From Planctomycetia bacterium (lineage in GTDB: Bacteria; Planctomycetota; Phycisphaerae; UBA1845; Fen-1342), in the NCBI GenBank assembly GCA_015709575.1, contig CP054190.1, forward strand, positions 496,001 to 560,000: a DNA stretch of 64,000 nucleotides. Reading direction: 5' to 3'. Positions 38,003 through 48,939 of this stretch are shown one piece after another. The notes under the pieces were generated by a model, which was not told the origin of the DNA, did no database searches, and saw only the letters and a program-made list of their open reading frames with translations. Both the position numbers and the translations under genes were made by a program. How positions within the stretch are numbered: position 1 is the first letter of the stretch; every line of letters starts with the position of its first letter.

Positions 38003-39370
38003 ATGACGCGACACTGGACGGACGCCGTGCCTGCGGAGCGCTTCTCGCGCGGCCACGTCGTCGTCCTGTGTGTGGCGGCGGCGCTGCTGGTCGCGTCGGG
38101 AGTGCTGTTTCTTTCGGAGGCGCCGCGATCGGGTGGATCGGCGATAGACCCTCCGACGCCGGCAGCCGTGCATCCCCCAGTGCATCCGGTCGCGCCGGAT
38201 CGCGCAGCACAGCCGGTCGCCACGAGTGCGCAAGGCCCGAGTGGACAGGACCAGGACGCGCAGCACCCGAGTGCTGAATTCGAAGGGAATCTGCCGGCGC
38301 CAGTCGCCGCGCAGGAGCCTGCGCCTCCGGCAGCGTCATTGCCCGCGGCTCAGGTGACGTGGCCCACGTCAGATCGCTGGTTGCACTTTTCCGCGGGGGC
38401 AACGCCCGGCCCATTGAAGTGGTCCGGCCCGCGGACCGACGCGATCCTCGCGCCGCCGATCATCTGGGCGGCGCAGGCGTCAGCTGAGGAAGGCGGCGCG
38501 GCGGGGCAGGAGCGCTTGTTGAGGTTCATCCGGCAGCGCAACCCCGGAGCGCGGATCGGCCGGTATTTTTCCTGCTGCACCATCCGTCCGCGTCCGCTTT
38601 ATCACCCGCCGGAGAGCGTACCGGCCGAGGCGCTGGATGGGATGTTGATGAATGCCTCGTGGTCGCCGCAGGAGCCGGGGCGGCGCTACATCGACATCCG
38701 GCGCGAGGACGTGCGCCGGCGGCTGGCGGGGCTGCTGGTGAGCGGGGCGCGGCGGGAGAACTTCCTGGCGCTGGACAATTTCATCTTCGAGTTCGGCGGC
38801 AACCCCGATGGCACCACCCGTCAGGAGTGGAGCGACGCCAACTACGCGTTGCTGTCGGAGATTTACGCCCAGGCGCGCCGGGCGGCCCTGCCGGTCGTCC
38901 TCAACGCGGCCACGCGCCCGGAGGAGACCTGGGCACGGGTGACGGCCCATTGCGACGGCATCCTGTTCGAGATGCCGTTTCATCCGAACATGCGGCGCGA
39001 TCCGGCGCTGCTGGAGCGGGAGATGGCGGCCTATCGCGCCGCGCTGGACGCGGGCAAGCTGGTGTGCCTGATCCCGATCACGCCCGCCAACCACACGCTG
39101 GCCCAGAAGCTCGAGGAGCAGCGGCTCGTCGCCGCCGGGGCGATGCTGGTCCGTGAGGCGGGCGATGCGATCTTCGTTGCGCAGACGCTGTATCAACCGA
39201 CGCCGGCGGACTGGATGGAGTGGCCGGCGCGACTGGGACCGGCGCAGGGGCGCTACCGGGTGGAGGGGCGGGAGATGACGCGAGAATTCGAGCGCGGCGT
39301 GCTGCGGGTGGATTGGGCCGCCGGACGGGTGACGCTTGGGTCGCGCGCCGCGGTGCGCGAGGGCGGATGA
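38003..39370 (+). CDS. Membrane-anchored putative glycoside hydrolase (TIM-barrel type)
   Basis: A 455-residue protein with one N-terminal anchor (VVVLCVAAALLVASGVLFLS) and a Pro/Ala linker to about 110. The domain after it has strands and acidic motifs typical of GHL-type barrels: ALDNFIFEFGGNPDG, VVLNAATRPEETW, DGILFEMPFHPN and KLVCLIPITPAN. These resemble putative glycosidase families related to polygalactosaminidase, but the family cannot be fixed. A pair of adjacent cysteines (FSCCTIRPRP) is unusual. Probable role: trimming or release of an extracellular polysaccharide made by the neighbouring polymerase; this is inference from adjacency. ATG 38003 has AGGAT seven bases upstream. Confidence 0.6.
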   Translation: MTRHWTDAVPAERFSRGHVVVLCVAAALLVASGVLFLSEAPRSGGSAIDPPTPAAVHPPVHPVAPDRAAQPVATSAQGPSGQDQDAQHPSAEFEGNLPAPVAAQEPAPPAASLPAAQVTWPTSDRWLHFSAGATPGPLKWSGPRTDAILAPPIIWAAQASAEEGGAAGQERLLRFIRQRNPGARIGRYFSCCTIRPRPLYHPPESVPAEALDGMLMNASWSPQEPGRRYIDIRREDVRRRLAGLLVSGARRENFLALDNFIFEFGGNPDGTTRQEWSDANYALLSEIYAQARRAALPVVLNAATRPEETWARVTAHCDGILFEMPFHPNMRRDPALLEREMAAYRAALDAGKLVCLIPITPANHTLAQKLEEQRLVAAGAMLVREAGDAIFVAQTLYQPTPADWMEWPARLGPAQGRYRVEGREMTREFERGVLRVDWAAGRVTLGSRAAVREGG

Positions 39371-39499
39371 GGCGGGATTGACGCTGGGGGCGGGGGTTTC
39401 GATAATCACGGGCTCAGCCGCGGTCGTGCGATGCCCGAGTCGGTAGAGCGCTTCCGCGGCCGATTCGTCCCACCGTCCCCGTCTTCAGGAGCCCGTCTC

Positions 39500-40117
39500 A
39501 TGGCATACACGCTGCCCGCACTGCCCTACGCCTTCGACGCCCTCGCGCCGCACATCGACGCGCGCACGATGGAAATTCACCACGGCAAGCACCACCAGGC
39601 GTACATCAACAACGCCAACAAGGCGCTCGAGGCGCACCCCGATCTTGCAAAGCTCTCCGTCGAGGAGTTGCTGCGAAAGATCACCACCGTGCCGGACTCG
39701 GTCCGCCAGGTGCTGATCAACAACGCCGGCGGGCACGCGAATCACGCGCTGTTCTGGGAGCTGATGGCGCCGCCGGGCAAGGGCGGTGAGCCGAAGGGCG
39801 CGCTGCTCGAAGCGATCAACGCCGCTTTCGGCGAGGTCGGCAAGTTCAAGGAGCAGTTCGCCGCGGCGGCCGCATCGCGCTTCGGCAGCGGCTGGGCATG
39901 GCTGGTGATCGACGGCGGCGGCAAGCTGGCCGTGCAGTCGACCGCCAACCAGGACTCGCCGCTGATGCAGGGGCATACGCCGATTCTCGGATTGGATGTC
40001 TGGGAGCACGCCTACTACCTGAATTACCAGAATCGCCGGCCCGATTACGTCGCGGCGTGGTGGAACGTCGTGAACTGGAATCGCGCCGGCGAGCTGTTCG
40101 CCGCGGCGCGGCGCTAG
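39500..40117 (+). CDS. Superoxide dismutase (Mn/Fe type)
   Basis: A 205-residue Mn/Fe superoxide dismutase. The metal ligands are H27 in [13 protein letters not shown], His in [10 protein letters not shown], and Asp and His in [18 protein letters not shown]. The length is standard. ATG 39500 follows AGGAGCC, a clear ribosome binding site; an upstream in-frame start would add 23 residues not found in the family. No signal peptide, so it works in the cytoplasm to convert superoxide to peroxide. The metal cannot be fixed by eye. Followed after 24 bases by acetoacetyl-CoA synthetase. Confidence 0.96.
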   Translation: MAYTLPALPYAFDALAPHIDARTMEIHHGKHHQAYINNANKALEAHPDLAKLSVEELLRKITTVPDSVRQVLINNAGGHANHALFWELMAPPGKGGEPKGALLEAINAAFGEVGKFKEQFAAAAASRFGSGWAWLVIDGGGKLAVQSTANQDSPLMQGHTPILGLDVWEHAYYLNYQNRRPDYVAAWWNVVNWNRAGELFAAARR

Positions 40118-40141
40118 GCCCCATCGCGACGGGAATCCTCG

Positions 40142-42130
<1,989 letters not shown>

Positions 42131-42185
42131 CCCGCCGGGCGCCTCGACCCTCCCGCCGACGCTTGCCGGGAAGCCATGCGCTCGC

Positions 42186-43535
42186 CTACAGCCCGTATTC
42201 CTTGATCTTTCGATAGAGCGTGCGAACGCCGATGCCCAGCATCTTGGCGGCCTGCTCGCGGTTGCCGTTGGTCGCGCGCAGCGCCAGCTCGATCGCGCGA
42301 CGCTCGATCTGCGCCATGGTCATGCCGGCCAGCCCGTGACCGGCGGGCGCCAGCTCTCGTGAGCCGCGGATCTCCTCCGGCAGATCTTCCAGCTCGATCT
42401 GGCGGTCAGCGACCTCCACCGCGGTGCGCTCGATCACGTTCTTGAGCTCGCGCACGTTGCCCGGCCAGTAATGCTTGCACAGCGCGTGCATGGCCTCGCT
42501 GGAGACGCCCGGCGCGTGCGTGCCGTGCTCCTCGTTGGCCCGCAGCAGCAGGTGATCCACCAGCAGCGGGATGTCGGCCGGCCGCTCGCGCAGCGGCGGC
42601 ACCTCGATCACGAACGTGTTGAGCCGGTAGAACAGGTCCTCGCGAAACTGGCCCTCCTCCACCAGCTTGCTCAGGTTGCGATGCGTCGCCGCGACCAGCC
42701 GCACGTCCACGCGGCGCACGTCTGTCGATCCAACCGGTGTGATTTCGCGCCGCTCCAGCGCCCGCAGCAGCTTGGCCTGCATGGAGGTCGGCATGTCGCC
42801 GATCTCATCGAGGAAGAGCGTGCCGCCGTCGGCGGCGAGAAAGTACCCCTTGCGGTCGGAAACTGCGCCGGTGAAGGCCCCTTTCACGTGCCCGAACAGC
42901 TCGCTTTCGAGCAGGTTCTCGTTGAGGCCGGCGCAGTTGACGACCTTGAAGGGGCGGCGGGCGCGATCGGAATGCGCATGGATCGCCTGCGCGATCAGGT
43001 CCTTGCCGGTGCCGGTTTCCCCGTAAATCAGCACCGTCATCTTGGTGCGGGCGGCCTTGCGAATGCGCTCGATGATCTTCTGCATGATCGGCGCCGTGCC
43101 GACGATGCCCAGGAAGCTCTCCTGGCGGTGCTCCTCGATCTGTGTGCGCAGGAGGCGATCCTCGCGCCGCGCGACAGCCTTGGCGGCGGCCGCGGCAACG
43201 GCGGCGGCGCGCGTGCTCAGCGACGCGTCGGGATCAAGCCGCTGGATGCGGACGTGGCGAACCGCCGGCAGTTCGCCGACCGGTCCGTCGATCAGCAGCG
43301 TGGCGTCGCGGGCGGCGCCGTCGAGCAACTCCGCCAGCACGGGCGGCGCAGCGGCGTGCCCGGCGGCGCTCTGCACGAGCACCACGTCCGGGGCGCGGGC
43401 GCGGATGGAGTCCTGCGCGTCGGCCAGCGAGGACATCACCACGCCGGAGTGTCCGCGCTGGCGCAGCTCGTCGCGGAGCCGTGCGCCCTGGTCTTCGTCG
43501 TCGGTGAGTATCAGCACGAAGCCGGTTTGGGCCAT
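42186..43535 (-). CDS. Sigma-54 activator, NtrC-like, with degenerate receiver
   Basis: A 449-residue enhancer-binding protein. Residues about 5-115 follow a receiver fold and keep the acidic pair D12-D13, but the phospho-acceptor position reads DVVLVQ (Q55), so it cannot be phosphorylated in the usual way. The AAA+ domain is complete: GETGTGKD (172-179), GAFTGA sigma-54 contact (219-224), GGTLFLDEIGDM and YWPGNVRELKNVIER. A C-terminal Fis-type helix-turn-helix (NREQAAKMLGIGVRTLYRKI) binds DNA. It activates sigma-54 promoters; targets are unknown and no rpoN is in the window. AGGGA lies five bases before the ATG, and a TATACT at 43566-43561 may be its -10 box. Confidence 0.92.
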   Translation of the reverse strand: MAQTGFVLILTDDEDQGARLRDELRQRGHSGVVMSSLADAQDSIRARAPDVVLVQSAAGHAAAPPVLAELLDGAARDATLLIDGPVGELPAVRHVRIQRLDPDASLSTRAAAVAAAAAKAVARREDRLLRTQIEEHRQESFLGIVGTAPIMQKIIERIRKAARTKMTVLIYGETGTGKDLIAQAIHAHSDRARRPFKVVNCAGLNENLLESELFGHVKGAFTGAVSDRKGYFLAADGGTLFLDEIGDMPTSMQAKLLRALERREITPVGSTDVRRVDVRLVAATHRNLSKLVEEGQFREDLFYRLNTFVIEVPPLRERPADIPLLVDHLLLRANEEHGTHAPGVSSEAMHALCKHYWPGNVRELKNVIERTAVEVADRQIELEDLPEEIRGSRELAPAGHGLAGMTMAQIERRAIELALRATNGNREQAAKMLGIGVRTLYRKIKEYGL

Positions 43536-43721
43536 GCGTCCCTGTTCGCTCGGGCGGGCGAGTATACCGCGCTGGCGGCGGCGTGGCGGCCCGGGTCAGC
43601 ACGCGCGCCGCGCCGTTGCGCGGCGGATCGGGTATCTTTCCCCGCACGCGGAGATTCGCTGCGCTCGGTCTCGTCGTCGGCTTGCGCCGTTCGGTATCAC
43701 AGCGCGCTCGGCAGGGCATCG

Positions 43722-44942
43722 ATGGCATCGGTCTGCTTCTACTTCCAGATTCACCAGCCCTACCGGCTGCGGCGCTACAGCGTCTTCGACACCCGGCCCG
43801 ACTACTTTGACGACGCCGCCAACGGCGCGATCATCGCGCGCGTGGCGGAGCGCTGCTACCTGCCGGCCAACCGCGTCATCCTGGACCTGGTGCGAAAATA
43901 CGAGGGGCGATTTCGCGTCGCCTATTCGCTCAGCGGCACGGTGATCGAGCAGTTGCAGCGCTGGATTCCGGAGGTGATCGAATCGTTTCAGCAGCTCGCG
44001 GCGACAGGCGCGGTCGAGTTCCTGAGCGAGACGCACCATCACTCGCTGGCGTTCCTGTACTCGCAGGAGGAGTTCCTGGAGCAGGTGGCGCAGCATCGCG
44101 CCCGGATTGAGTCGCTCTTCGGACTGCGACCGCAGGTCTTCCGCAACACCGAGTTGATCTACAACAACGACGTCGCGCGTGTCGCGCAGCAACTGGGCTT
44201 TTCGGCCGTGCTGTGCGAAGGGGCGGATCACACGCTGGGCGTGCGCACGCCGACGTACCTCTATCACCCGCCCGGCCAGCCGCAGATGAAGCTGCTGCTC
44301 AAGGATTACCGCCGCAGCGATGACATCGCCTTTCGATTCTCAAATCGCGATTGGCACGACTGGCCGCTGATGGCGGACAAGTTCGCGCTCTGGCTGCACA
44401 ACGTCAACGGCTCGGGCGACGTGGTCAACCTGTTCATGGACTACGAGACCTTCGGCGAGCACCAGCGGGCCGAGACGGGCATCTTCGAGTTCCTGCGCTG
44501 GCTGCCGCATGAGCTGTTTCGCTATCCCGGCGACGATTTTCTCACGCCCAGCGAGGTGGCGGCGCGTTATCCATCGCACGGCGAGTACGACGTGCCCTTC
44601 ATGATTTCGTGGGCGGATTCGGAGCGCGACCTTTCCGCCTGGCTGGGAAACGCGATGCAGTCCAACGCGCTGCACGAGGTGTATCGCGTGGAGGCGCAGG
44701 TGCGCGCCGCGGGCGATGAGGCGCTGCTGGCCGACTGGCGGCGGCTGCAGACCAGCGATCACTTCTACTACATGTGCACCAAGTCCTTCGCCGACGGCGC
44801 GGTGCACCAGTATTTCAACCCCTACGATTCACCCTACGACTCGTACATCAACTACATGAATGTGCTGGACAACCTGCGCACCCGCCTGCCGCAGCCCGCG
44901 GCCCGCCCGGCCCGCAAGGGCGGCAAGGCCCGGGCGCGCTAG
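43722..44942 (+). CDS. Glycoside hydrolase family 57 (alpha-amylase-like)
   Basis: A 406-residue GH57 enzyme. The N-terminal MASVCFYFQIHQPYRLRRYS is the typical first strand. The catalytic nucleophile is E144 in FRNTELIYNND and the acid/base is D240 in NLFMDYETFGEH. Length is close to that of GH57 alpha-amylases. No signal peptide, so it is likely to act on intracellular glycogen or maltodextrin. The start ATG 43722 has AGGG six bases upstream. Its last four bases overlap the 3' end of convergent rsmD. The basic C-terminal tail (ARPARKGGKARAR) is low-complexity. It diverges from the sigma-54 activator. Confidence 0.92.
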   Translation: MASVCFYFQIHQPYRLRRYSVFDTRPDYFDDAANGAIIARVAERCYLPANRVILDLVRKYEGRFRVAYSLSGTVIEQLQRWIPEVIESFQQLAATGAVEFLSETHHHSLAFLYSQEEFLEQVAQHRARIESLFGLRPQVFRNTELIYNNDVARVAQQLGFSAVLCEGADHTLGVRTPTYLYHPPGQPQMKLLLKDYRRSDDIAFRFSNRDWHDWPLMADKFALWLHNVNGSGDVVNLFMDYETFGEHQRAETGIFEFLRWLPHELFRYPGDDFLTPSEVAARYPSHGEYDVPFMISWADSERDLSAWLGNAMQSNALHEVYRVEAQVRAAGDEALLADWRRLQTSDHFYYMCTKSFADGAVHQYFNPYDSPYDSYINYMNVLDNLRTRLPQPAARPARKGGKARAR

Positions 44943-45583
44943 CCGCGCCGCGCCAGCAGCGCGATTCGCATGTTCGAAAAGTCGCGGCGATCGACACACA
45001 CCAGTTCGGTGTACTGCAAGTCCCAGAGATCGGTCTTCCCCGGAAAACGGAACACGATCACGCCCTGCGGCGCGAGCGCCGCGGCCGCGCGATCCATCAT
45101 GTCCACGATCCGCAGCTCGTCGCGCGTGTCGGCGTATGGCGGATCCATGAAGATCAGCCCGAACCCGGACGCGCCCAGCCGCTCCTCCGAGGGGGCGGGG
45201 ATAGCGCCCACCGCGGCGGCGCGAGGCGGCGGTGCGCCGGCCGTGTCGTAGCGCATGGTCCAGGCGTTGTCGGTGCGGACCAGCACGCGCGCCCGGTCGG
45301 CGATGCGCTCGACATTCGAGCGCAGCGTCGGCAGCACGCGCCGATCGCGCTCCACAAACACGCAGCCGCGCGCCCCGCGCGAAAGCGCTTCGATCCCGAG
45401 CGCTCCCGTGCCGGCAAAGACGTCCAGCGCGTCGAAGGGGGGGAGACCGCCGGGCAGCGCGTAGCGCGCGCCCAGGATGTTGAACAGTGTCTCCTTTACC
45501 CGGTCGGTGATCGGGCGGGTCTGCCCCACCTCCGGCGCCGCCAGGCGCATTCCTCGAAACTCTCCCGCAATCACTCGCAGCAT
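44939..45583 (-). CDS. rsmD: 16S rRNA (guanine(966)-N(2))-methyltransferase
   Basis: A 214-residue RsmD. The opening MLRVIAGEFRGMRL and TRPITDRVKETLFNIL are family hallmarks. SAM motif I is LDVFAGTGALGIEALSRGA and the catalytic motif is FMDPPY (145-150). An Ala/Pro-rich loop of about 25 residues (around 113-137) is inserted between motifs, longer than usual. It methylates G966 of 16S rRNA in the small subunit. The 187 bases upstream hold nothing recognised. Confidence 0.93.
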   Translation of the reverse strand: MLRVIAGEFRGMRLAAPEVGQTRPITDRVKETLFNILGARYALPGGLPPFDALDVFAGTGALGIEALSRGARGCVFVERDRRVLPTLRSNVERIADRARVLVRTDNAWTMRYDTAGAPPPRAAAVGAIPAPSEERLGASGFGLIFMDPPYADTRDELRIVDMMDRAAAALAPQGVIVFRFPGKTDLWDLQYTELVCVDRRDFSNMRIALLARRG

Positions 45584-45770
45584 CGTTACTCTCCACGCGG
45601 CGATACATGTCGCGGTCCATGTCTTACCCGTGCCAGGCGTTCAGGGTGGGCCGCGCGGATCCTCACCCGGGTGTGAACTCCCTTCCCCTCTTTCTCCCGG
45701 TTGATGCTGCGGCATCCGATTGCGGAGGCGCTCGTGGACGTCCGCATGTTGAGACAGTGCATTCGGTTCG

Positions 45771-46316
45771 TTATGTTCCCTTCATCAGCGTAACAAGCTG
45801 ATCCAGCGCTTTCCCCCAGCCATCGTGAAAGCCCATCTCCATGTGGCGCTTGCAACTGTCGTGATCCGTATGGATCGCGAGAGCGGAATACCGCGTACCG
45901 TTGCCTTGGGGTGCCATTGCAATGACCGCAGTGAACAAAAACTCGGCGCAGGGCTTGCGGGCGTCGTTCGTGCCAGCCGGATTGACGGGTCGGTAGCCGG
46001 GCAGCAAGGCACTGGTCCACACGAGCTTGCGTTGCGGGACGATCTCCAGGTAGCACCCGTCGCCGGGAAACCGCTCTCCCTCCGGTGACTCCATTACGGT
46101 GCGGAACACTCCGCCGGGCCGCAGATCGATCTTACATTCGACCGTTCTCCAGGGCGCCGGCGTGAACCACCGTCGGATGAGATCGGGCTTCGTCCACGCG
46201 TCCCATACCAGGGCGGGCGAAACGTCCACGTGGCGTTCGAGCAGCAAGTCCAGTTTCGGATCGGGCGTGTGATCGATCGGCTGATACGCGAGCGGTGGCG
46301 GCGATGCGAGGCTCAT
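45771..46316 (-). CDS. SRPBCC/AHSA1-domain protein
   Basis: A 181-residue START-like (AHSA1) protein. Typical pieces are LLLERHVDVSPALVWDAWT, IRRWFTPAPWRT, LRPGGVFRTVM and MEMGFHDGWGKALDQLVTLM. The family binds hydrophobic ligands; the function is usually unknown. It begins inside the stop of the ArsR-type regulator (ATGA overlap), the common ArsR-SRPBCC pair. The ligand of the pair cannot be deduced. Confidence 0.88.
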   Translation of the reverse strand: MSLASPPPLAYQPIDHTPDPKLDLLLERHVDVSPALVWDAWTKPDLIRRWFTPAPWRTVECKIDLRPGGVFRTVMESPEGERFPGDGCYLEIVPQRKLVWTSALLPGYRPVNPAGTNDARKPCAEFLFTAVIAMAPQGNGTRYSALAIHTDHDSCKRHMEMGFHDGWGKALDQLVTLMKGT

Positions 46317-46654
46317 GAGTTCTCCGGTTGAACGAGGGTGGTCAGAAACGTGTCGAGCTGATCGAGGCGGGACTCCCATATTCGTCGTTGCTGCGCAAGC
46401 CAGTGTTCGGCGGGCTTGAACGCGCGAGGCGCGAGCGAGTAAGTGCGCACGCGCCCGCTTTTGCGCGAACGCACCAGGCCGCTTGCCTCCAGCACGCCCA
46501 GGTGCTGCGTGAATGCGGGGAGCGACATGGCGAACGACTTTGCCAGGTCGGAAACCGGAGCGGGCCCGCGCGCCAGCCGGTGCAGCACCGCCCGGCGCGT
46601 GGGATCAGCGAGGCCGTGAAAAATGCGGTCAAGCGTTGCGGAACGGTTTGCCAT
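46313..46654 (-). CDS. ArsR-family transcriptional regulator
   Basis: A 113-residue winged-helix repressor. IFHGLADPTRRAVLHRLA, PVSDLAKSFAMSLPAFTQHL (recognition helix) and GLVRSRKSGRVRTYSL (wing) are typical of the ArsR subgroup paired with SRPBCC proteins. The metal-binding CxC motif of true arsenic/metal sensors is absent, so it senses something else. Its own promoter ends directly at the start codon and contains two CCTAAGT repeats (46658-46664, 46692-46698), candidates for autoregulation. Confidence 0.92.
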   Translation of the reverse strand: MANRSATLDRIFHGLADPTRRAVLHRLARGPAPVSDLAKSFAMSLPAFTQHLGVLEASGLVRSRKSGRVRTYSLAPRAFKPAEHWLAQQRRIWESRLDQLDTFLTTLVQPENS

Positions 46655-46661
46655 GTACCTA

Positions 46662-46689
46662 AGTATAGCACGTCAAATACAAAGGTCAA
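46662..46689 (-). promoter_or_regulatory. Sigma-70 promoter of the ArsR-SRPBCC operon, leaderless
   Basis: On the minus strand TTGACC (46689-46684) and TATACT (46667-46662) are 16 bases apart, close to consensus. The ATG begins eight bases after the -10 box, so the message should start at or next to the start codon. Direct repeats of CCTAAGT flank the promoter. Confidence 0.7.
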
Positions 46690-46849
46690 TGCCTAAGTGT
46701 GTGGTGGTGACCGATGCGCGGCGCCTCTCGAGCGGCGCGAAAGAAACTGGATTGCGCCGGTGCAATCGCCTGGAGGAAGCCGTGCCGACGCACCACGATC
46801 GGCTTCTTGAACGCAGCGAATGCAGGCCCGTGCCCACGCCTGATGCTTG

Positions 46850-48784
46850 CTACCGCAGATGGGCGTCCAGCGCGTTCACCAGCAGCGCTCGCACGCGTTC
46901 GTCCGGCAGGGCGCCCTCGACCAGCCGGGCCCGTAGCGGCGGGCCTCCAAGTGCGAGAATGCCGCCCAGCAACTCCACGATCGCGGGGTCGCGCAGGTCC
47001 GCTTCGAGCAGGCGCGAGTTGTCCGGCCAATCGCGCAACGTATCGCCGCGGCGCGCCCGCAGCACCGCCAGCGCCGCGTCGGCCGCGAAGCCGGGCAACC
47101 GTTCTCCGCCCGCGTTCGCGCGCAGCGTCTCCAGCGACGATTCCGCGCCGGGTGAACCGTCCTCTGCCGCAAGCAGCGCCGCCGCCAGTCGCGCCGCGGG
47201 CGAAACGCCCGATCGAGCGGCGTCGAGCAGTGCGGCAGCCCGCGGCGAATAGCCGATCCGTTCGGAGCGCCAGCGGCGGAGGGCCGCGACGGCCGAACCC
47301 GGCTCACCGTGCAACCCCGAGAGCAAAGCGTGCTCAAGCTGCCGGCGCGGTGTCACGACTCGCCGAGCAAGCGCCAGCGTCGGGTCCGTCAGCGGCGCTT
47401 CGTCGGACGCAGCTCCGCCCCGCGAGCGATCCCCACCCGGCGACAGCAACCCCAGGCCGACGGCCCACTCCGTCGTCGCGCGAACCGCTTCCTCGTCCAC
47501 CATCTGCGGGTGCGGCGCCCGGGCGCCTGATCCGAGTACCGGACCGCCGACCCGCGCGATTGTCCACACGACTCGCCGTCGGACGAGCGGGTCGCGATCG
47601 AGCAACCCGGGCAGCAGTTCGGTGAGCAGCCGCTCGTGCAGCGAGCGGTACTGCGGCACGTTCTGCGCCAGAATCAGCAGTACCGCGGCGCGCACGTCCG
47701 TCGCAGCGGGGGCGGCCGCCGCGCCTTCGAGCGCTCGGCGGGCAGCGCGGATGCCGCTGACCACGTCCGCGGCCGATGCGCCGGCCGGCGCGGAGGGACG
47801 CGCCAGGTCAAAGATCGCCCGGCCGACGCCCTCTGTGGCCGGTTGTCCAAGCCAGCCGAGCGTCGTCCAATAATGCCGGAGCGCCTCGGCAATGACGGCA
47901 TCGGGTTGTGTACGTAGCGCGGCCAGCCACTCATTTGAGCGCCGGCGCGCCTCCGCTATCGCGGATTGCGCGAATTCGTCGCCGATCAGCGCCGATCCTC
48001 GCTCCGCCGCCAAAAGTTGTTTCACGTGGATCAGCCATTGCTCGACCGCAGGCGCCACTGCGTCGGTGTCGCCGCTGCGGACCAGTGCCCGCAGTGCCGC
48101 ATCGCGCAGCGCGGGGTTACGGGCGGCGGCGGCCAGTGCCGGCCGGCCGGCCGCCGACGGTTCGTTCGACAGGATGGCGACCAGGCCAAGCATGCCGCGC
48201 AGGCTGCGCGGGTCGGGCGCGCCGCCGGACAGCGCTTCACTCATTGCGGACGCGATGGCGGCGTGCCCCACAACTCCGGCGCGCTGCAACTCGCGGGCAG
48301 CGGCCTCGCGCGTCGGTGCGTCGCGCGCGGTCAGAACGCGTTGCACGAGCGCACGGGTGTGACCCTCTGCGTCGACAGTGGGGGGCGGGATCGGTTCACT
48401 CGAAACGACCTCCGGCGGCGCACGGCGAAGTGCCGGCACAATCAGGAATCCGGCGATCATCATCGCGACAGCCGCGAGGCTCAGCCCGAACCAGAACTTT
48501 GCGGAGAGCAGCCGCAGTCGGCGGCCCATCGGCAGCCGTGCGCCGGTGGTCGGGTCGCTGAGGCAGTGGCGGCATTGGCGCGTTCCGGGGGCCAGCGCAG
48601 CACGGCAGCGGGCGCAGGTCACGCCGCTGACCGCGGTGGCGGCGCGTTCCGCGGGGGCCGCCGTGGCCGGCAGCGGCACGGTGAACCCGCGGCCGCAGCG
48701 AGGACAGTTCCGGCCTTCGCCGGCGGTCCAGTCTTCGGCCAGGAGGATGCCGTTGCAATGCGGACATCTGATCTTCAGGGCCAT
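46850..48784 (-). CDS. Membrane protein with zinc ribbons and HEAT-like repeats, unknown function
   Basis: A 644-residue protein. Two zinc-ribbon motifs come first (C7/C10-C27/C30 and C57/C60-C71/C74). One transmembrane segment follows at about 97-117. The remainder is an alpha-helical, Ala/Arg-rich array resembling HEAT repeats, with recurring phrases such as LRDAALRALVRSGD and VARAAVLLI-like turns. Topology would place the ribbons in the cytoplasm and the HEAT part outside, if it is a type II protein. No catalytic motif is seen. Proteins with an N-terminal ribbon plus one membrane helix are common in planctomycetes and have no defined role. CATAAT lies eight bases before the ATG. Confidence 0.7.
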   Translation of the reverse strand: MALKIRCPHCNGILLAEDWTAGEGRNCPRCGRGFTVPLPATAAPAERAATAVSGVTCARCRAALAPGTRQCRHCLSDPTTGARLPMGRRLRLLSAKFWFGLSLAAVAMMIAGFLIVPALRRAPPEVVSSEPIPPPTVDAEGHTRALVQRVLTARDAPTREAAARELQRAGVVGHAAIASAMSEALSGGAPDPRSLRGMLGLVAILSNEPSAAGRPALAAAARNPALRDAALRALVRSGDTDAVAPAVEQWLIHVKQLLAAERGSALIGDEFAQSAIAEARRRSNEWLAALRTQPDAVIAEALRHYWTTLGWLGQPATEGVGRAIFDLARPSAPAGASAADVVSGIRAARRALEGAAAAPAATDVRAAVLLILAQNVPQYRSLHERLLTELLPGLLDRDPLVRRRVVWTIARVGGPVLGSGARAPHPQMVDEEAVRATTEWAVGLGLLSPGGDRSRGGAASDEAPLTDPTLALARRVVTPRRQLEHALLSGLHGEPGSAVAALRRWRSERIGYSPRAAALLDAARSGVSPAARLAAALLAAEDGSPGAESSLETLRANAGGERLPGFAADAALAVLRARRGDTLRDWPDNSRLLEADLRDPAIVELLGGILALGGPPLRARLVEGALPDERVRALLVNALDAHLR

Positions 48785-48792
48785 TGCGGGTC

Positions 48793-48798
48793 ATTATG
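48793..48798 (-). promoter_or_regulatory. Possible leaderless -10 box of the zinc-ribbon/HEAT gene
   Basis: On the minus strand CATAAT (48798-48793) is followed by eight bases and the ATG at 48784. No clear -35 element is seen. Confidence 0.35.
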
Positions 48799-48939
48799 CG
48801 GCGAAGAGGGGTGTCCGCGAAACCGCAGGGTGGTCGCCGTGGGCCGCGACAGGGGTGCAAGTCGGCGTCATAATGTCCGCCCGACCGAGCCGGCGGCCGC
48901 AATGGCGGACGGGGGCGGTGCGAACGAGGAGTCCGGAGC

